Assembly: GCF_003594935.2 (NCBI RefSeq)
Contig: NZ_CP043342.1
Location: forward strand, 868,001-932,000
Reading direction: 5' to 3'
Source of the DNA: Enterobacter huaxiensis
GTDB lineage: Bacteria; Pseudomonadota; Gammaproteobacteria; Enterobacterales; Enterobacteriaceae
DNA: 64,000 nt
In this document: piece by piece, positions 26,913 to 35,465 of the stretch
Layout: every line of letters starts with the position of its first letter
How positions within the stretch are numbered: the first letter of the stretch is position 1
Made by a program: the position numbers and the translations under genes
The notes under the pieces: generated by a model
The model's database searches: none
What the model saw: only the letters and a program-made list of their open reading frames with translations
What the model was told of the DNA's origin: nothing

Positions 26913-27005
26913 TCCTTGTGATTAAACTCACTAATTTTAAACAATTACGATAATTGTTGATAACAATCCTCTACTATCCTCCTGTCATTTAGCACAGAGG
27001 TCGTG

Positions 27006-28184
27006 ATGAAAGATGTCGTTATAGTGGGTGCGTTGCGTACGGCTATCGGCTGTTTTCAGGGAGCGCTGGCGCGTCACTCTGCCGTCGATCTGGGCAGCGT
27101 GGTGGTGAAAGCGCTGGTGGAACGCAGCGGGATTGCCGGACATGAAATTGATGAGGTGATCCTGGGCCAGGTTCTGACCGCCGGCGCGGGGCAAAACCCT
27201 GCCCGTCAGGCGGCGCTGAAGGGCGGCTTGCCCAATACCGTCTCCGCGATCACCATCAACGACGTCTGTGGCTCCGGGCTAAAAGCGCTGCACCTTGCTA
27301 CCCAGGCCATTCAGTGCGGCGAGGCGGATGTGGTTATCGCCGGCGGGCAGGAGAACATGAGCCGGGCTCCCCACGTGCTGACCGACAGCCGCACCGGCGC
27401 CCAGCTGGGGAATAGCCAGCTGCTCGACAGCCTGGTGCACGACGGCCTCTGGGATGCCTTCAACGATTATCATATGGGCGTGACGGCGGAAAACCTGGCG
27501 CGTGAATACGGCATCAGCCGTGAGCTTCAGGACGCCTGGGCGCTCAGCTCGCAGCAAAAAGCCCGCGCCGCCATTGACGCCGGGCGCTTTCGTGACGAGA
27601 TCGTTCCTGTCACCACCCAGCGTCAGAACGGTGACACCCTGGTGGTGGATACCGATGAACAGCCGCGCACCGATACCAGTGCCGAAGGGCTGGCAAAGCT
27701 CAACCCGGCGTTTGAGACGCTCGGTTCGGTCACGGCGGGCAATGCCTCTTCCATCAATGACGGTGCCGCCGCCGTGATGATGATGAGCGAAAGCAAAGCG
27801 CTCGAGCTTAATCTTCCCGTGCTGGCGCGAATCAAAGCCTTCGCCAGCGTGGGGGTTGATCCTGCCTTCATGGGGATCGCGCCGGTGTATGCCACGCGCC
27901 GCTGTCTGGAACGCGCCGGCTGGCAGCTTTCCGAGGTGGATCTGATTGAAGTCAACGAAGCTTTTGCCGCCCAGGCCATCTCGGTGGGCAAAATGCTGGA
28001 GTGGGATCCGCTGCGGGTCAACGTCAACGGCGGAGCGATTGCGCTCGGTCATCCGATTGGCGCATCCGGCTGCCGCATCCTGGTGTCCTTAGTCCACGAA
28101 ATGAAAAAGCGTAACGCCCGTAAGGGGATCGCCACGCTCTGCATCGGCGGTGGGCAAGGGGTGGCGCTGGCCATCGAGCGGTAG
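27006..28184 (+). CDS. yqeF: Acetyl-CoA acetyltransferase (thiolase II) YqeF
   Basis: 392 residues, colinear with E. coli YqeF. Thiolase active residues are present: Cys88 (INDVCGSGLKALH), His in ALGHPIGASG and Cys in TLCIGGGQG. It condenses or cleaves acetoacetyl-CoA; physiological pathway in enterics is uncertain. ATG 27006 is preferred over the GTG immediately before it because E. coli starts MKDVVIVG and the box AGAGG fits. Confidence 0.93.
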   Translation: MKDVVIVGALRTAIGCFQGALARHSAVDLGSVVVKALVERSGIAGHEIDEVILGQVLTAGAGQNPARQAALKGGLPNTVSAITINDVCGSGLKALHLATQAIQCGEADVVIAGGQENMSRAPHVLTDSRTGAQLGNSQLLDSLVHDGLWDAFNDYHMGVTAENLAREYGISRELQDAWALSSQQKARAAIDAGRFRDEIVPVTTQRQNGDTLVVDTDEQPRTDTSAEGLAKLNPAFETLGSVTAGNASSINDGAAAVMMMSESKALELNLPVLARIKAFASVGVDPAFMGIAPVYATRRCLERAGWQLSEVDLIEVNEAFAAQAISVGKMLEWDPLRVNVNGGAIALGHPIGASGCRILVSLVHEMKKRNARKGIATLCIGGGQGVALAIER

Positions 28185-28203
28185 TATTCGTTCAGCTTAA
28201 GAG

Positions 28204-28229
28204 AACCTCCCGCCGGGAGGTTTTTTTTT
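28204..28229 (+). terminator. Rho-independent terminator of yqeF
   Basis: AACCTCCC-GCC-GGGAGGTT (28204-28222) followed by a run of T residues. Confidence 0.92.
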
Positions 28230-28469
28230 ACATTCAGAACGAGATATTTACCCTTATCAGTTCATTCTTAGGCATAAATTGAATAATCGCGCGCTTAATT
28301 ATTTGCCTCGTTAACGGCTTACTGTGATCTCTCCCCGGAAATTTACCCTTAAGTTCCCCTTTTTGTTGATGGGGCTCACGTCGATCTTTGCCAAAAAAAA
28401 TGAAACAAATAATTACGATCCTGGTCACTAAAATAACGTTATATAAAAAATAAACTGCAGTTCCATAAA

Positions 28470-28488
28470 AACGAAACGTTATTTTAAT
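28470..28488. promoter_or_regulatory. KdgR-type operator before kdgM-like gene
   Basis: AACGAAACGTTATTTTAAT agrees with the KdgR consensus AATRAAAYRNYRTTTYATT at 17 of 19 positions. It ends 13 bases before the ATG, next to the GAGG ribosome-binding site. The rest of the 317 bases between yqeF and this gene is AT-rich and without a convincing gene. Confidence 0.75.
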
Positions 28489-28501
28489 TGAGGGTTTTTT
28501 C

Positions 28502-29185
28502 ATGTTTAAGAAATCTCTGGCTCTTGCTTCCCTTATTGGTGCATCTTTCGCGGCTAACGCTGTTACCGTCGATCTGCGTCATGAATACATCGACAGCGGC
28601 TCGAATGCGGACCGCGTCTCGGTCTCGCACCGCTTTGCAAACGGCTTAGGTTTTTCTGTGGAAGCAAAGTGGAAGTCAGGCGGCGATAAGGCCGACCAGC
28701 CGTTTGCGGACGTAGTGGGTAACGGCCATGAAGACCAAATTAGCTGGCGCTGGAAAGCGACTGACAATATTGCGCTGACGCCGGCGTTCACGATTGAAAG
28801 TAATGACAGTCGTACTATCTATAAGCCGAACCTCCATTTGCAATATAGCTTCGATAATGGCTTCTACGTGGCGGCACGTTACCGTTATGAATATACCCGC
28901 TATCCATCTAGCGCCAATAAAGAAGATGACAAAGTGAACCGTGGCGATGCCTGGGTAGGTTGGGTATTAGGCGACTGGCGTACCGAGCTGAACTATGTTT
29001 ACGCGAAAAGCTCTGAGGGTATGATTCGTAATAACAACAAAGATTATTCGAACGAATATAACGCCAAGCTGGCGTACAAATGGGATAAGAACTGGGCGCC
29101 GTATGTTGAAGTGGGTAACGTGGGCGTGAAAGAGACCGACGAACGCCAGACCCGTTTCCGTTTAGGCGTAGCGTACTCCTTCTAA
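28502..29185 (+). CDS. kdgM: KdgM-family oligogalacturonate-specific outer-membrane channel
   Basis: 227 residues. A signal peptide (MFKKSLALASLIGASFAANA) leads into a beta-barrel of the KdgM/NanC family: VTVDLRHEYIDSGSNADRVSVSHRFANGLGF, alternating strands, and terminal GVAYSF. The 12-stranded barrel lets acidic oligosaccharides through. A KdgR-type site in front and the neighbouring ogl, kdu and tog genes support oligogalacturonate as substrate rather than sialate. Confidence 0.92.
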   Translation: MFKKSLALASLIGASFAANAVTVDLRHEYIDSGSNADRVSVSHRFANGLGFSVEAKWKSGGDKADQPFADVVGNGHEDQISWRWKATDNIALTPAFTIESNDSRTIYKPNLHLQYSFDNGFYVAARYRYEYTRYPSSANKEDDKVNRGDAWVGWVLGDWRTELNYVYAKSSEGMIRNNNKDYSNEYNAKLAYKWDKNWAPYVEVGNVGVKETDERQTRFRLGVAYSF

Positions 29186-29210
29186 TAATCCTGCTCCTTT
29201 TCTAAAAACC

Positions 29211-29294
29211 GCCGGGTGGCGCTGCGCTGACCCGGCCTGCTTTGATCCCTCCCATTTCACTCTGTAGGCCCGGTAAGCGTTAGCGCCACCGGGC
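29211..29294. repeat. REP/BIME-like pair of palindromes
   Basis: Two GC-rich imperfect palindromes follow kdgM: one at 29211-29236 with GCCGGGT...ACCCGGC arms and one at 29268-29294 with GCCCGGT...ACCGGGC arms and the TGTAGGCC lead typical of enterobacterial REP elements. Such pairs stabilise upstream mRNA ends and bind gyrase, IHF or Pol I. Confidence 0.75.
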
Positions 29295-29314
29295 AAAACG
29301 CGCGCACCAGGCCC

Positions 29315-29341
29315 AAAAAAAAGCCCTCCACAAAGGAGGGC
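29315..29341 (-). terminator. Rho-independent terminator of ogl
   Basis: Read on the minus strand: GCCCTCC-TTTGT-GGAGGGC followed by eight T residues. Confidence 0.9.
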
Positions 29342-29370
29342 AAGGCCAGTTACAGAAACACTAACTCAAA

Positions 29371-30546
29371 TCATGCTTGCAACATTTCAGGTTGCTCGGG
29401 GAGTTTCGCGATATAGAGCGCCGGCTTGCCGTCTTTATCGGAACTGTACAGCACCGCCTTATCATCCGGAGTAAAGGAGGGATGCGGGTGGGTGACCTGG
29501 CGGCTGTTGGCCACCGTCGCCCAGGAGGTATCGTGACGGGCGATGCGGAAATAGGCTTTCTTCGCCACGTCAAAAGCATAAAGGTACGGATCGTTATCGA
29601 TGGTGTAACCGCCGGTGTCCTTCACATCAACCGGTGTGCCGGAACCGTCGCCCACCAGCAGCGTGCCGTCGAAGTTGCTCATCAGGTGTGAGCAGGCAGG
29701 CATCTGCATTACTTCTTCGTTCACGCCGGTGTCCGGGTTAAAGCTGGAAATAGTGCGGCCCTGTTGGCCTTTTAGATAGGAGACGTACACCAGCGCAGAA
29801 CCGTTCGGCACCCAGAATTCATGCGTGCAGCTTTCACCTTCGGCGTGCTCTTTGACCTTACGCACGTTGCTGCCGTCTTCGTTGACCAGCCACATGCGGG
29901 CATCGACCAGATCGTGCGGGCCTTCATGACAAAACGCGACCGTACTGTCATCAAACGGGCGATAGATCGGGTGCCCCAGCCAGTTCTTCTCTTCATGGAC
30001 GGTGGAGCTTGCGCCAGTTTTCAGATCCACGCGCAGCAGGCGGCAGTGCGGCCCTTTGTGGAAGAAATCGTGGAAAATTTTCCAGTCATTGAGCGGCGTC
30101 CAGTCGCTTCTGGCGATCTCAATGCCGACCAGTTTGGTGCAGTCGCTGTTGGCGACCCAGGTGCCGTAACCGACCCACTCATCAGAGACGCGATACACTT
30201 CGCGCTCCACCAGCGTCTGCAAATTCACTTCCAGCAGGGTGCGATCGTTTTTCACGTAGTAGAAGGAGGTGTCATCGGGCGAGAGGAAGCCGCCGAAGGT
30301 GTTATCGCCCGCGCCTTCCGTCAGCTGTAGCGCCTCGGCGTTCTTCAGATCCAGAAGGTAGTAGTTCCAGTGGCCGTCGAACTCGCCTGCGAACAGCAGG
30401 TGGCTACCGTCATTAAAGAAGCACTTCTGGTAAAAGTAGTTGCGATGACAGGTTACTTCCGGGGGGGTCAGGCGGGTGACTTCCACGCCTGTATCCGGAT
30501 CGCGGCTGACCTCGTAGTTCAGCTTGACCCGCATACCTTTAGCCAT
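29371..30546 (-). CDS. ogl: Oligogalacturonate lyase (PL22)
   Basis: Cleaves short (mostly dimeric) oligogalacturonides in the cytoplasm into 5-keto-4-deoxyuronate. 391 residues forming a seven-bladed propeller; the sequence follows Dickeya/Yersinia Ogl closely. Catalytic and manganese-binding positions are visible: ARMWLVNEDG, CTHEFWVPNGSA, CSHLMSNFDG and the RQVTHPHPSF segment with its paired His residues. E. coli K-12 lacks this gene, so it marks a pectin-using strain. Divergent from kduI across about 300 bases loaded with KdgR-like sites. Confidence 0.95.
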   Translation of the reverse strand: MAKGMRVKLNYEVSRDPDTGVEVTRLTPPEVTCHRNYFYQKCFFNDGSHLLFAGEFDGHWNYYLLDLKNAEALQLTEGAGDNTFGGFLSPDDTSFYYVKNDRTLLEVNLQTLVEREVYRVSDEWVGYGTWVANSDCTKLVGIEIARSDWTPLNDWKIFHDFFHKGPHCRLLRVDLKTGASSTVHEEKNWLGHPIYRPFDDSTVAFCHEGPHDLVDARMWLVNEDGSNVRKVKEHAEGESCTHEFWVPNGSALVYVSYLKGQQGRTISSFNPDTGVNEEVMQMPACSHLMSNFDGTLLVGDGSGTPVDVKDTGGYTIDNDPYLYAFDVAKKAYFRIARHDTSWATVANSRQVTHPHPSFTPDDKAVLYSSDKDGKPALYIAKLPEQPEMLQA

Positions 30547-30594
30547 AGTGCACTCCTTTGTAGAAAAGATGAGTTAAAAAGTTGGTATTAAATT

Positions 30595-30613
30595 ATCAAA
30601 ACATCGTTTCAAT
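30595..30613. promoter_or_regulatory. KdgR-type operator A (ogl side)
   Basis: ATCAAAACATCGTTTCAAT: the core RAAAYRNYRTTTY is perfect, 16 of 19 overall. It lies 48 bases before the ogl start. Confidence 0.7.
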
Positions 30614-30680
30614 ATGTGTGACTGAAGGCGCAATTCGCGAGAATCATTGATGCGAATTATATCCTCCTGGCATTATCGTG

Positions 30681-30699
30681 ATCGAAACACCATTTCCGG
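30681..30699. promoter_or_regulatory. KdgR-type operator B (middle)
   Basis: ATCGAAACACCATTTCCGG keeps the full 13-base KdgR core but has poor outer flanks. Weakest flank match of the four in this interval. Confidence 0.45.
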
Positions 30700-30716
30700 C
30701 ATTAAGATGCAGAAAA

Positions 30717-30735
30717 AGTGAAACGTTGTTTTAAA
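30717..30735. promoter_or_regulatory. KdgR-type operator C (kduI side)
   Basis: AGTGAAACGTTGTTTTAAA has a perfect KdgR core and 16 of 19 positions overall. Confidence 0.65.
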
Positions 30736-30783
30736 TGTAATTGAAATGCCCAATTTCAGCGGATATTATGTGCTCATCAAGAA

Positions 30784-30802
30784 AACGGAACGTCGTTTCG
30801 TT
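30784..30802. promoter_or_regulatory. KdgR-type operator D (before kduI)
   Basis: AACGGAACGTCGTTTCGTT matches 16 of 19 consensus positions with one core mismatch, 42 bases before the kduI start codon. Confidence 0.55.
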
Positions 30803-30844
30803 AATTATCTTTGCCTACGGGCACGACTAATTCTGGAGGTTACC

Positions 30845-31681
30845 GTGGACATCAGACAAAGCATCCACAGCGCGCATGCGAAAACGCTGGATACCCAGGG
30901 GCTGCGCGACGAGTTTTTAGTTGAGCAGGTGTTTGAGGCTGACAGGTATACCATGGTCTACAGCCATATCGACCGCATCATTGTGGGCGGGATTATGCCC
31001 GTCGCAAAAACCGTCTCGGTGGGCGGTGAGGTGGGCAAACAGCTGGGCGTGAGCTACTTTCTGGAGCGCCGCGAGCTGGGCGTAATTAACATCGGCGGGC
31101 CGGGCACCATCACCGTCGACGGGCAATGCTATGAGATAGGCCATCGCGACGCGCTGTATGTCGGAAAAGGGGCGAAAGAGGTGGTCTTTGCCAGCATCGA
31201 CAGCGCGAAACCGGCGAAGTTTTACTACAACTGCGCCCCGGCACACAGCACCTACCCAACGAAAAAAGTGACGCCAGCGGACGTAGCGCCGGTCACGCTC
31301 GGGGATAACCTCACCAGCAACCGCCGCACCATCAACAAATATTTCGTTCCGGATGTGCTGGAAACCTGCCAGCTCAGCATGGGGCTGACCGAGCTTGCGC
31401 CGGGCAACCTCTGGAACACCATGCCGTGCCACACGCACGAGCGCCGCATGGAAGTCTATTTCTACTTCAACATGGATGAAGACGCCTGCGTGTTCCACAT
31501 GATGGGACAACCGCAGGAAACGCGCCACATCGTGATGCACAACGAGCAGGCGGTGATTTCTCCAAGCTGGTCTATTCACTCAGGCGTGGGAACGAAGGCC
31601 TACACCTTTATCTGGGGTATGGTCGGTGAGAACCAGGTCTTTGATGACATGGACCACGTCGCTGTAAAAGATCTGCGCTAG
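30845..31681 (+). CDS. kduI: 5-keto-4-deoxyuronate isomerase KduI
   Basis: Isomerises 5-keto-4-deoxyuronate (DKI) to 2,5-diketo-3-deoxygluconate. 278 residues as in E. coli; a zinc cupin whose ligands lie in the [16 protein letters not shown] segment (His196, His198, Glu203 in E. coli numbering) and a later His (SWSIHSGVG). Start is GTG 30845 with GGAGGT at 30835-30840; an in-frame ATG 33 codons upstream is rejected because it lies in the operator region and has no family support. kduD follows after 63 bases. Confidence 0.95.
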   Translation: MDIRQSIHSAHAKTLDTQGLRDEFLVEQVFEADRYTMVYSHIDRIIVGGIMPVAKTVSVGGEVGKQLGVSYFLERRELGVINIGGPGTITVDGQCYEIGHRDALYVGKGAKEVVFASIDSAKPAKFYYNCAPAHSTYPTKKVTPADVAPVTLGDNLTSNRRTINKYFVPDVLETCQLSMGLTELAPGNLWNTMPCHTHERRMEVYFYFNMDEDACVFHMMGQPQETRHIVMHNEQAVISPSWSIHSGVGTKAYTFIWGMVGENQVFDDMDHVAVKDLR

Positions 31682-31705
31682 TCGCGGGCAGTTAAGCATA
31701 AACCT

Positions 31706-31722
31706 GCCTGTTCGTGACAGGC
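31706..31722 (+). repeat. Hairpin between kduI and kduD
   Basis: GCCTGT-TCGTG-ACAGGC forms a 6-bp stem in the 63-base gap. No T run follows, so it may modulate mRNA processing within the operon rather than terminate. Confidence 0.4.
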
Positions 31723-31744
31723 GCTGAAAGATTAAGGAACAAAC

Positions 31745-32506
31745 ATGATTCTGGATGCATTTTCTCTGCAGGGTAAAGTGGCTGTGGTTTCCGGTTGTGA
31801 CACCGGTCTGGGCCAGGGTATGGCGTTAGGTCTGGCGGAAGCGGGCTGTGATATCGTCGGTATCAACATCGTTGAGCCAACGGAAACCATCGAGCGCGTC
31901 ACCGCGCTGGGCCGTCGTTTCCTGAGCCTGACGGCCGACCTGCGTAAAATCGACGCTATTCCGGAGCTGCTGGATCGTGCGGTAGCGGAATTCGGCCATA
32001 TCGACATTCTGGTGAACAACGCCGGCCTGATCCGTCGTGAAGACGCGATTAACTTCAGCGAGCGCGACTGGGACGACGTGATGAACCTGAACATCAAGAG
32101 CGTGTTCTTTATGTCTCAGGCGGCGGCGAAGCACTTCATCGCGCAGGGTAAAGGCGGCAAGATCATCAACATCGCTTCCATGCTCTCCTTCCAGGGCGGC
32201 ATCCGCGTGCCGTCTTACACCGCATCGAAAAGCGCGGTGATGGGCGTAACCCGTCTGCTGGCAAACGAGTGGGCGCAGCACAACATCAACGTCAACGCGA
32301 TTGCGCCGGGCTACATGGCGACCAACAATACCCAGCAGCTGCGCGCTGACGAAGAGCGTAGCGCGGCGATCCTTGAGCGCATCCCTGCGGGACGCTGGGG
32401 TCTGCCGAGCGATCTGATGGGGCCGATTGTGTTCCTGGCATCCCCGGCATCGGACTACATCAACGGTTATACCGTGGCCGTCGACGGCGGCTGGCTGGCG
32501 CGTTAA
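31745..32506 (+). CDS. kduD: 2-keto-3-deoxygluconate dehydrogenase KduD
   Basis: Reduces 2,5-diketo-3-deoxygluconate to 2-keto-3-deoxygluconate with NADH; short-chain dehydrogenase family. 253 residues, equal to E. coli. Motifs: cofactor loop SGCDTGLGQGM, NNAG (residues about 87-90), and YTASK with catalytic Tyr and Lys. Same operon as kduI. Confidence 0.96.
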   Translation: MILDAFSLQGKVAVVSGCDTGLGQGMALGLAEAGCDIVGINIVEPTETIERVTALGRRFLSLTADLRKIDAIPELLDRAVAEFGHIDILVNNAGLIRREDAINFSERDWDDVMNLNIKSVFFMSQAAAKHFIAQGKGGKIINIASMLSFQGGIRVPSYTASKSAVMGVTRLLANEWAQHNINVNAIAPGYMATNNTQQLRADEERSAAILERIPAGRWGLPSDLMGPIVFLASPASDYINGYTVAVDGGWLAR

Positions 32507-32522
32507 TTCTGCCCGTAATAAG

Positions 32523-32553
32523 AACCTCTGCCTGATGGCGGAGGTTTTTTTTG
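32523..32553 (+). terminator. Rho-independent terminator of kduID
   Basis: AACCTCTGCC-TGAT-GGCGGAGGTT, then a run of T residues. Confidence 0.9.
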
Positions 32554-32691
32554 CTCAAAAATTACGGTAGTCCATATCGATAAAGACGAAAAATCCATAC
32601 TGAAAAATCATAAATGACGGTAATCACACTTTTATTGCTTAAATATTAGTTAATTAGTAAAAATGCGCGAATATTCATTATTCATTGAAAT

Positions 32692-32737
32692 TGTAATGTC
32701 CATCACAGAACGCAGTGGCGTAGCGAATTAATCCATA
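32692..32737 (+). promoter_or_regulatory. araE control region: CRP site and AraC half-site
   Basis: TGTAA-TGTCCA-TCACA (32692-32707) is a good CRP site. TAGC-GAATTAA-TCCATA (32721-32737) exactly fits the AraC half-site pattern TAGC-N7-TCCATA. Both sit in the 312-base gap before araE, whose remaining AT-rich part shows no gene. A TAATTT before the start codon (32779-32784) may be the -10. Confidence 0.75.
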
Positions 32738-32818
32738 TCTTCGCGAGTTCCGGCCTGACACTTTTCCTCGCTTTCTCGTAATTTCACTTAACGAATTTCG
32801 CTGTTCAGGCAGGAAACT

Positions 32819-34234
32819 ATGACTTCTATAAATGACTCTACCTTAATGCCCGCTGCGCTACGCGATACCCGCCGCATGAACCAGTTTGTCTCTATTGCGG
32901 CCGCCGTGGCCGGTTTGCTGTTCGGCCTGGATATCGGCGTGATTGCCGGTGCGCTGCCGTTTATTACCGATCACTTTACGCTGAGTAACCGCCTGCAGGA
33001 GTGGGTGGTCAGCAGCATGATGCTCGGCGCGGCCATAGGCGCGCTGTTCAACGGCTGGCTGTCGTTCCGTCTTGGCCGCAAATACAGCCTGATGGTCGGG
33101 GCGATTTTGTTTGTGGCAGGCTCTATTGGCTCCGCGTTTGCCAGCAATGTTGAAGTCCTGCTGCTTTCCCGCGTGCTGCTCGGCGTGGCGGTGGGGATTG
33201 CCTCCTACACCGCGCCGCTGTATCTCTCCGAGATGGCGAGCGAGAACGTGCGCGGCAAGATGATCAGTATGTATCAGCTGATGGTGACGCTCGGCATCGT
33301 GCTGGCGTTCCTCTCCGATACCTACTTCAGCTACAGCGGCAACTGGCGCGCGATGCTGGGCGTGCTGGCGCTGCCTGCACTGCTGCTGATTGTGCTGGTG
33401 ATTTTCCTGCCGAACAGCCCGCGCTGGCTGGCGCAAAAAGGGCGCCACGTGGAGGCGGAAGAGGTGCTGCGTATGCTGCGCGACACCTCGGAAAAAGCGC
33501 GCGAAGAGCTGAACGAAATCCGCGAAAGCCTGAAGCTGAAGCAGGGTGGCTGGGCGCTGTTTAAGATTAACCGCAACGTACGCCGTGCGGTGTTCCTCGG
33601 TATGCTGCTGCAGGCGATGCAGCAGTTTACCGGGATGAACATCATCATGTATTACGCGCCGCGCATCTTCAAAATGGCCGGGTTCACGACCACCGAGCAG
33701 CAGATGATTGCCACGCTGGTGGTGGGGCTGACCTTTATGTTCGCCACGTTCATTGCGGTATTCACCGTGGACAAAGCCGGGCGTAAACCGGCGCTGAAAA
33801 TCGGTTTTAGCGTGATGGCGATCGGCACGCTGATCCTCGGCTACTGCCTGATGCAGTTTGATAACGGCACCGCGTCAAGCGGGCTGTCGTGGCTCTCCGT
33901 CGGCATGACCATGATGTGCATCGCCGGCTATGCGATGAGCGCCGCGCCGGTGGTGTGGATCCTCTGCTCTGAGATCCAGCCGCTGAAATGCCGTGATTTT
34001 GGCATCACCTGTTCGACCACCACCAACTGGGTATCGAACATGATCATCGGCGCGACCTTCCTCACGCTGCTCGATTCAATTGGCGCTGCCGGAACCTTCT
34101 GGCTCTACACGGTGCTGAACGTGGCGTTTATCGGCGTGACGTTCTGGCTGATCCCGGAAACCAAAGGCGTGACGCTGGAGCATATTGAACGCAAGCTGAT
34201 GGCGGGGGAGAAATTGCGGAACATCGGCATCTAG
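32819..34234 (+). CDS. araE: Arabinose:proton symporter AraE
   Basis: Low-affinity L-arabinose importer of the sugar-porter MFS family. 471 residues, E. coli 472, with 12 transmembrane helices. Signature motifs: FRLGRKYS in the first cytoplasmic loop, LPNSPRWLA after TM6, [10 protein letters not shown] between TM8 and 9 and [13 protein letters not shown] at the C terminus. Position after kduD and the AraC/CRP sites confirm identity; the araBAD operon is not in the window. Its stop codon abuts the convergent cscR stop. Confidence 0.94.
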   Translation: MTSINDSTLMPAALRDTRRMNQFVSIAAAVAGLLFGLDIGVIAGALPFITDHFTLSNRLQEWVVSSMMLGAAIGALFNGWLSFRLGRKYSLMVGAILFVAGSIGSAFASNVEVLLLSRVLLGVAVGIASYTAPLYLSEMASENVRGKMISMYQLMVTLGIVLAFLSDTYFSYSGNWRAMLGVLALPALLLIVLVIFLPNSPRWLAQKGRHVEAEEVLRMLRDTSEKAREELNEIRESLKLKQGGWALFKINRNVRRAVFLGMLLQAMQQFTGMNIIMYYAPRIFKMAGFTTTEQQMIATLVVGLTFMFATFIAVFTVDKAGRKPALKIGFSVMAIGTLILGYCLMQFDNGTASSGLSWLSVGMTMMCIAGYAMSAAPVVWILCSEIQPLKCRDFGITCSTTTNWVSNMIIGATFLTLLDSIGAAGTFWLYTVLNVAFIGVTFWLIPETKGVTLEHIERKLMAGEKLRNIGI

Positions 34235-35230
34235 CTATAGCGACTCGCGGGGTAGCCACGGGCTGGCGACCCGCACGGTTTCACGATGGCTGTCGCCGTT
34301 AATAATATGCAGGGCGCTCAGGCGCCCGATTTCATAATGCGGCAGCTGCACCGTTGAGAGCGGCGGTAAGAACAAATCGCCGATCCCCACCATGTTGTCA
34401 TACCCCACAACTGCTACATCCTGTGGGATACGCAAGCCCTGTCCCAGCAGCGTCTGATAGACCATAAACGCAATGCGGTCGTTGCCGCAAATCACGGAGT
34501 CGAAAAGCGGTTTTCGCTGCTGAATATGCGCCAAAACAATGGCAGGAATATCGCGATAGTGTTCATCGCCGTAATCCATATAGCAGTGATCCAGCGAGTT
34601 CGGATCTATCCCCGCTTCCCGACAGGCAAGTTCCAGCCCCTCACGACGGCGGAGGGTTGCCAGATGGTTAGCCGGCAGGTGCAGGCATAGCGGACGGCGG
34701 TAGCCCGCGGCCAGCAGAGCCTGTACCGCAGAAAACTGGCCCTGCCGATCGTCCGGGATATAGCTTGGCACCGGATCGTGCAAACTCTCGCAGTTTGCCA
34801 GCACGCAGGGGAGGGTCAACAGCTTTGCGGGAAGCGGCACCTTGCGCAGCCCCATGGTCGTATAGATTATTCCGTCCGGGCGATGCGAGAGCAAAAGGTC
34901 GACAATAGTTTCCGGGCTATCGTCGGAAAACATGTTGACCACAAAGCTGTTCCAGCCGTGCGCCCGCGCGGTTTCCTCAATCGACAGCGTAATGTCTACC
35001 GAAAACGGCGTCGTTACTGTGTCCAGCGCCAGCACCCCAATGGTGTTCGGCATGGCGTGAGCCCCGCGAATTTTTTTCGCCGACAGGTCGGGCACGTAAT
35101 GGGTCTGCTCGATAGCGGCCTGAACCCTCGCCAGCGTCTCCGGTTTCAGCCTTTCCGGGCTGTTCAGCGCGCGGGAAACCGTCATCAGTGACACATTGGC
35201 CAGCTTTGCCACATCCTTAAGCGATGCCAT
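34235..35230 (-). CDS. cscR: LacI-family sucrose operon repressor CscR
   Basis: 331 residues, the E. coli CscR length. N-terminal helix-turn-helix MASLKDVAKLANVSLMTVSRALN and hinge YVPDLSAKKIRG; effector domain with TTPFSVDI, GIIYTTMGLR and SYIPDDR shared with CscR. Divergent from the cscB-cscA genes, with two palindromic operators between. The inducer is probably fructose or a sucrose-derived hexose as for other CscR proteins (inference). Confidence 0.88.
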   Translation of the reverse strand: MASLKDVAKLANVSLMTVSRALNSPERLKPETLARVQAAIEQTHYVPDLSAKKIRGAHAMPNTIGVLALDTVTTPFSVDITLSIEETARAHGWNSFVVNMFSDDSPETIVDLLLSHRPDGIIYTTMGLRKVPLPAKLLTLPCVLANCESLHDPVPSYIPDDRQGQFSAVQALLAAGYRRPLCLHLPANHLATLRRREGLELACREAGIDPNSLDHCYMDYGDEHYRDIPAIVLAHIQQRKPLFDSVICGNDRIAFMVYQTLLGQGLRIPQDVAVVGYDNMVGIGDLFLPPLSTVQLPHYEIGRLSALHIINGDSHRETVRVASPWLPRESL

Positions 35231-35355
35231 ATTGATTACTCCGCCATTGCCGTCTTAGAACTACGTTGCTGATTAAAAAGGTCGTTCGATATTCTATCGC
35301 ACACCTACCGGGTGTGCTGGAGAGAAATAGTTGATCGCGATCGCACCTCTTTAAT

Positions 35356-35430
35356 GTTAACGTTAACTTTTGTGATTAACATCATGAATTTCAGCAAAAT
35401 GACATGTGTTAGGTCGTTTGTTAACGTTAC
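35356..35430. promoter_or_regulatory. Sucrose operators and CRP site
   Basis: GTTAACGTTAAC (35356-35367) is a perfect 12-base palindrome of LacI-family type; GTTAACGTTAC (35420-35430) is a second copy with one base changed, 64 bases centre to centre. Between them TGTGA-TTAACA-TCATG (35371-35386) resembles a CRP site. Together this predicts CscR repression with catabolite control of cscB-cscA and cscR. Confidence 0.75.
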
Positions 35431-35465
35431 CATTCGCGACATTACTCCAACATGAGAATGCCACG

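Noticed and set aside
28389..28407. Additional KdgR site before kdgM (AATGAAACAAATAATTACG)
   Set aside because: Only the left half matches; the right half does not fit the consensus.
28234..28503. Possible 89-residue minus-strand protein before kdgM
   Set aside because: Lies in the AT-rich promoter region and overlaps the KdgR operator and kdgM ribosome-binding site; no family resemblance.
29211..29294. CRISPR-like repeats
   Set aside because: Only two palindromic units of different sequence and no spacer array; they fit REP elements.
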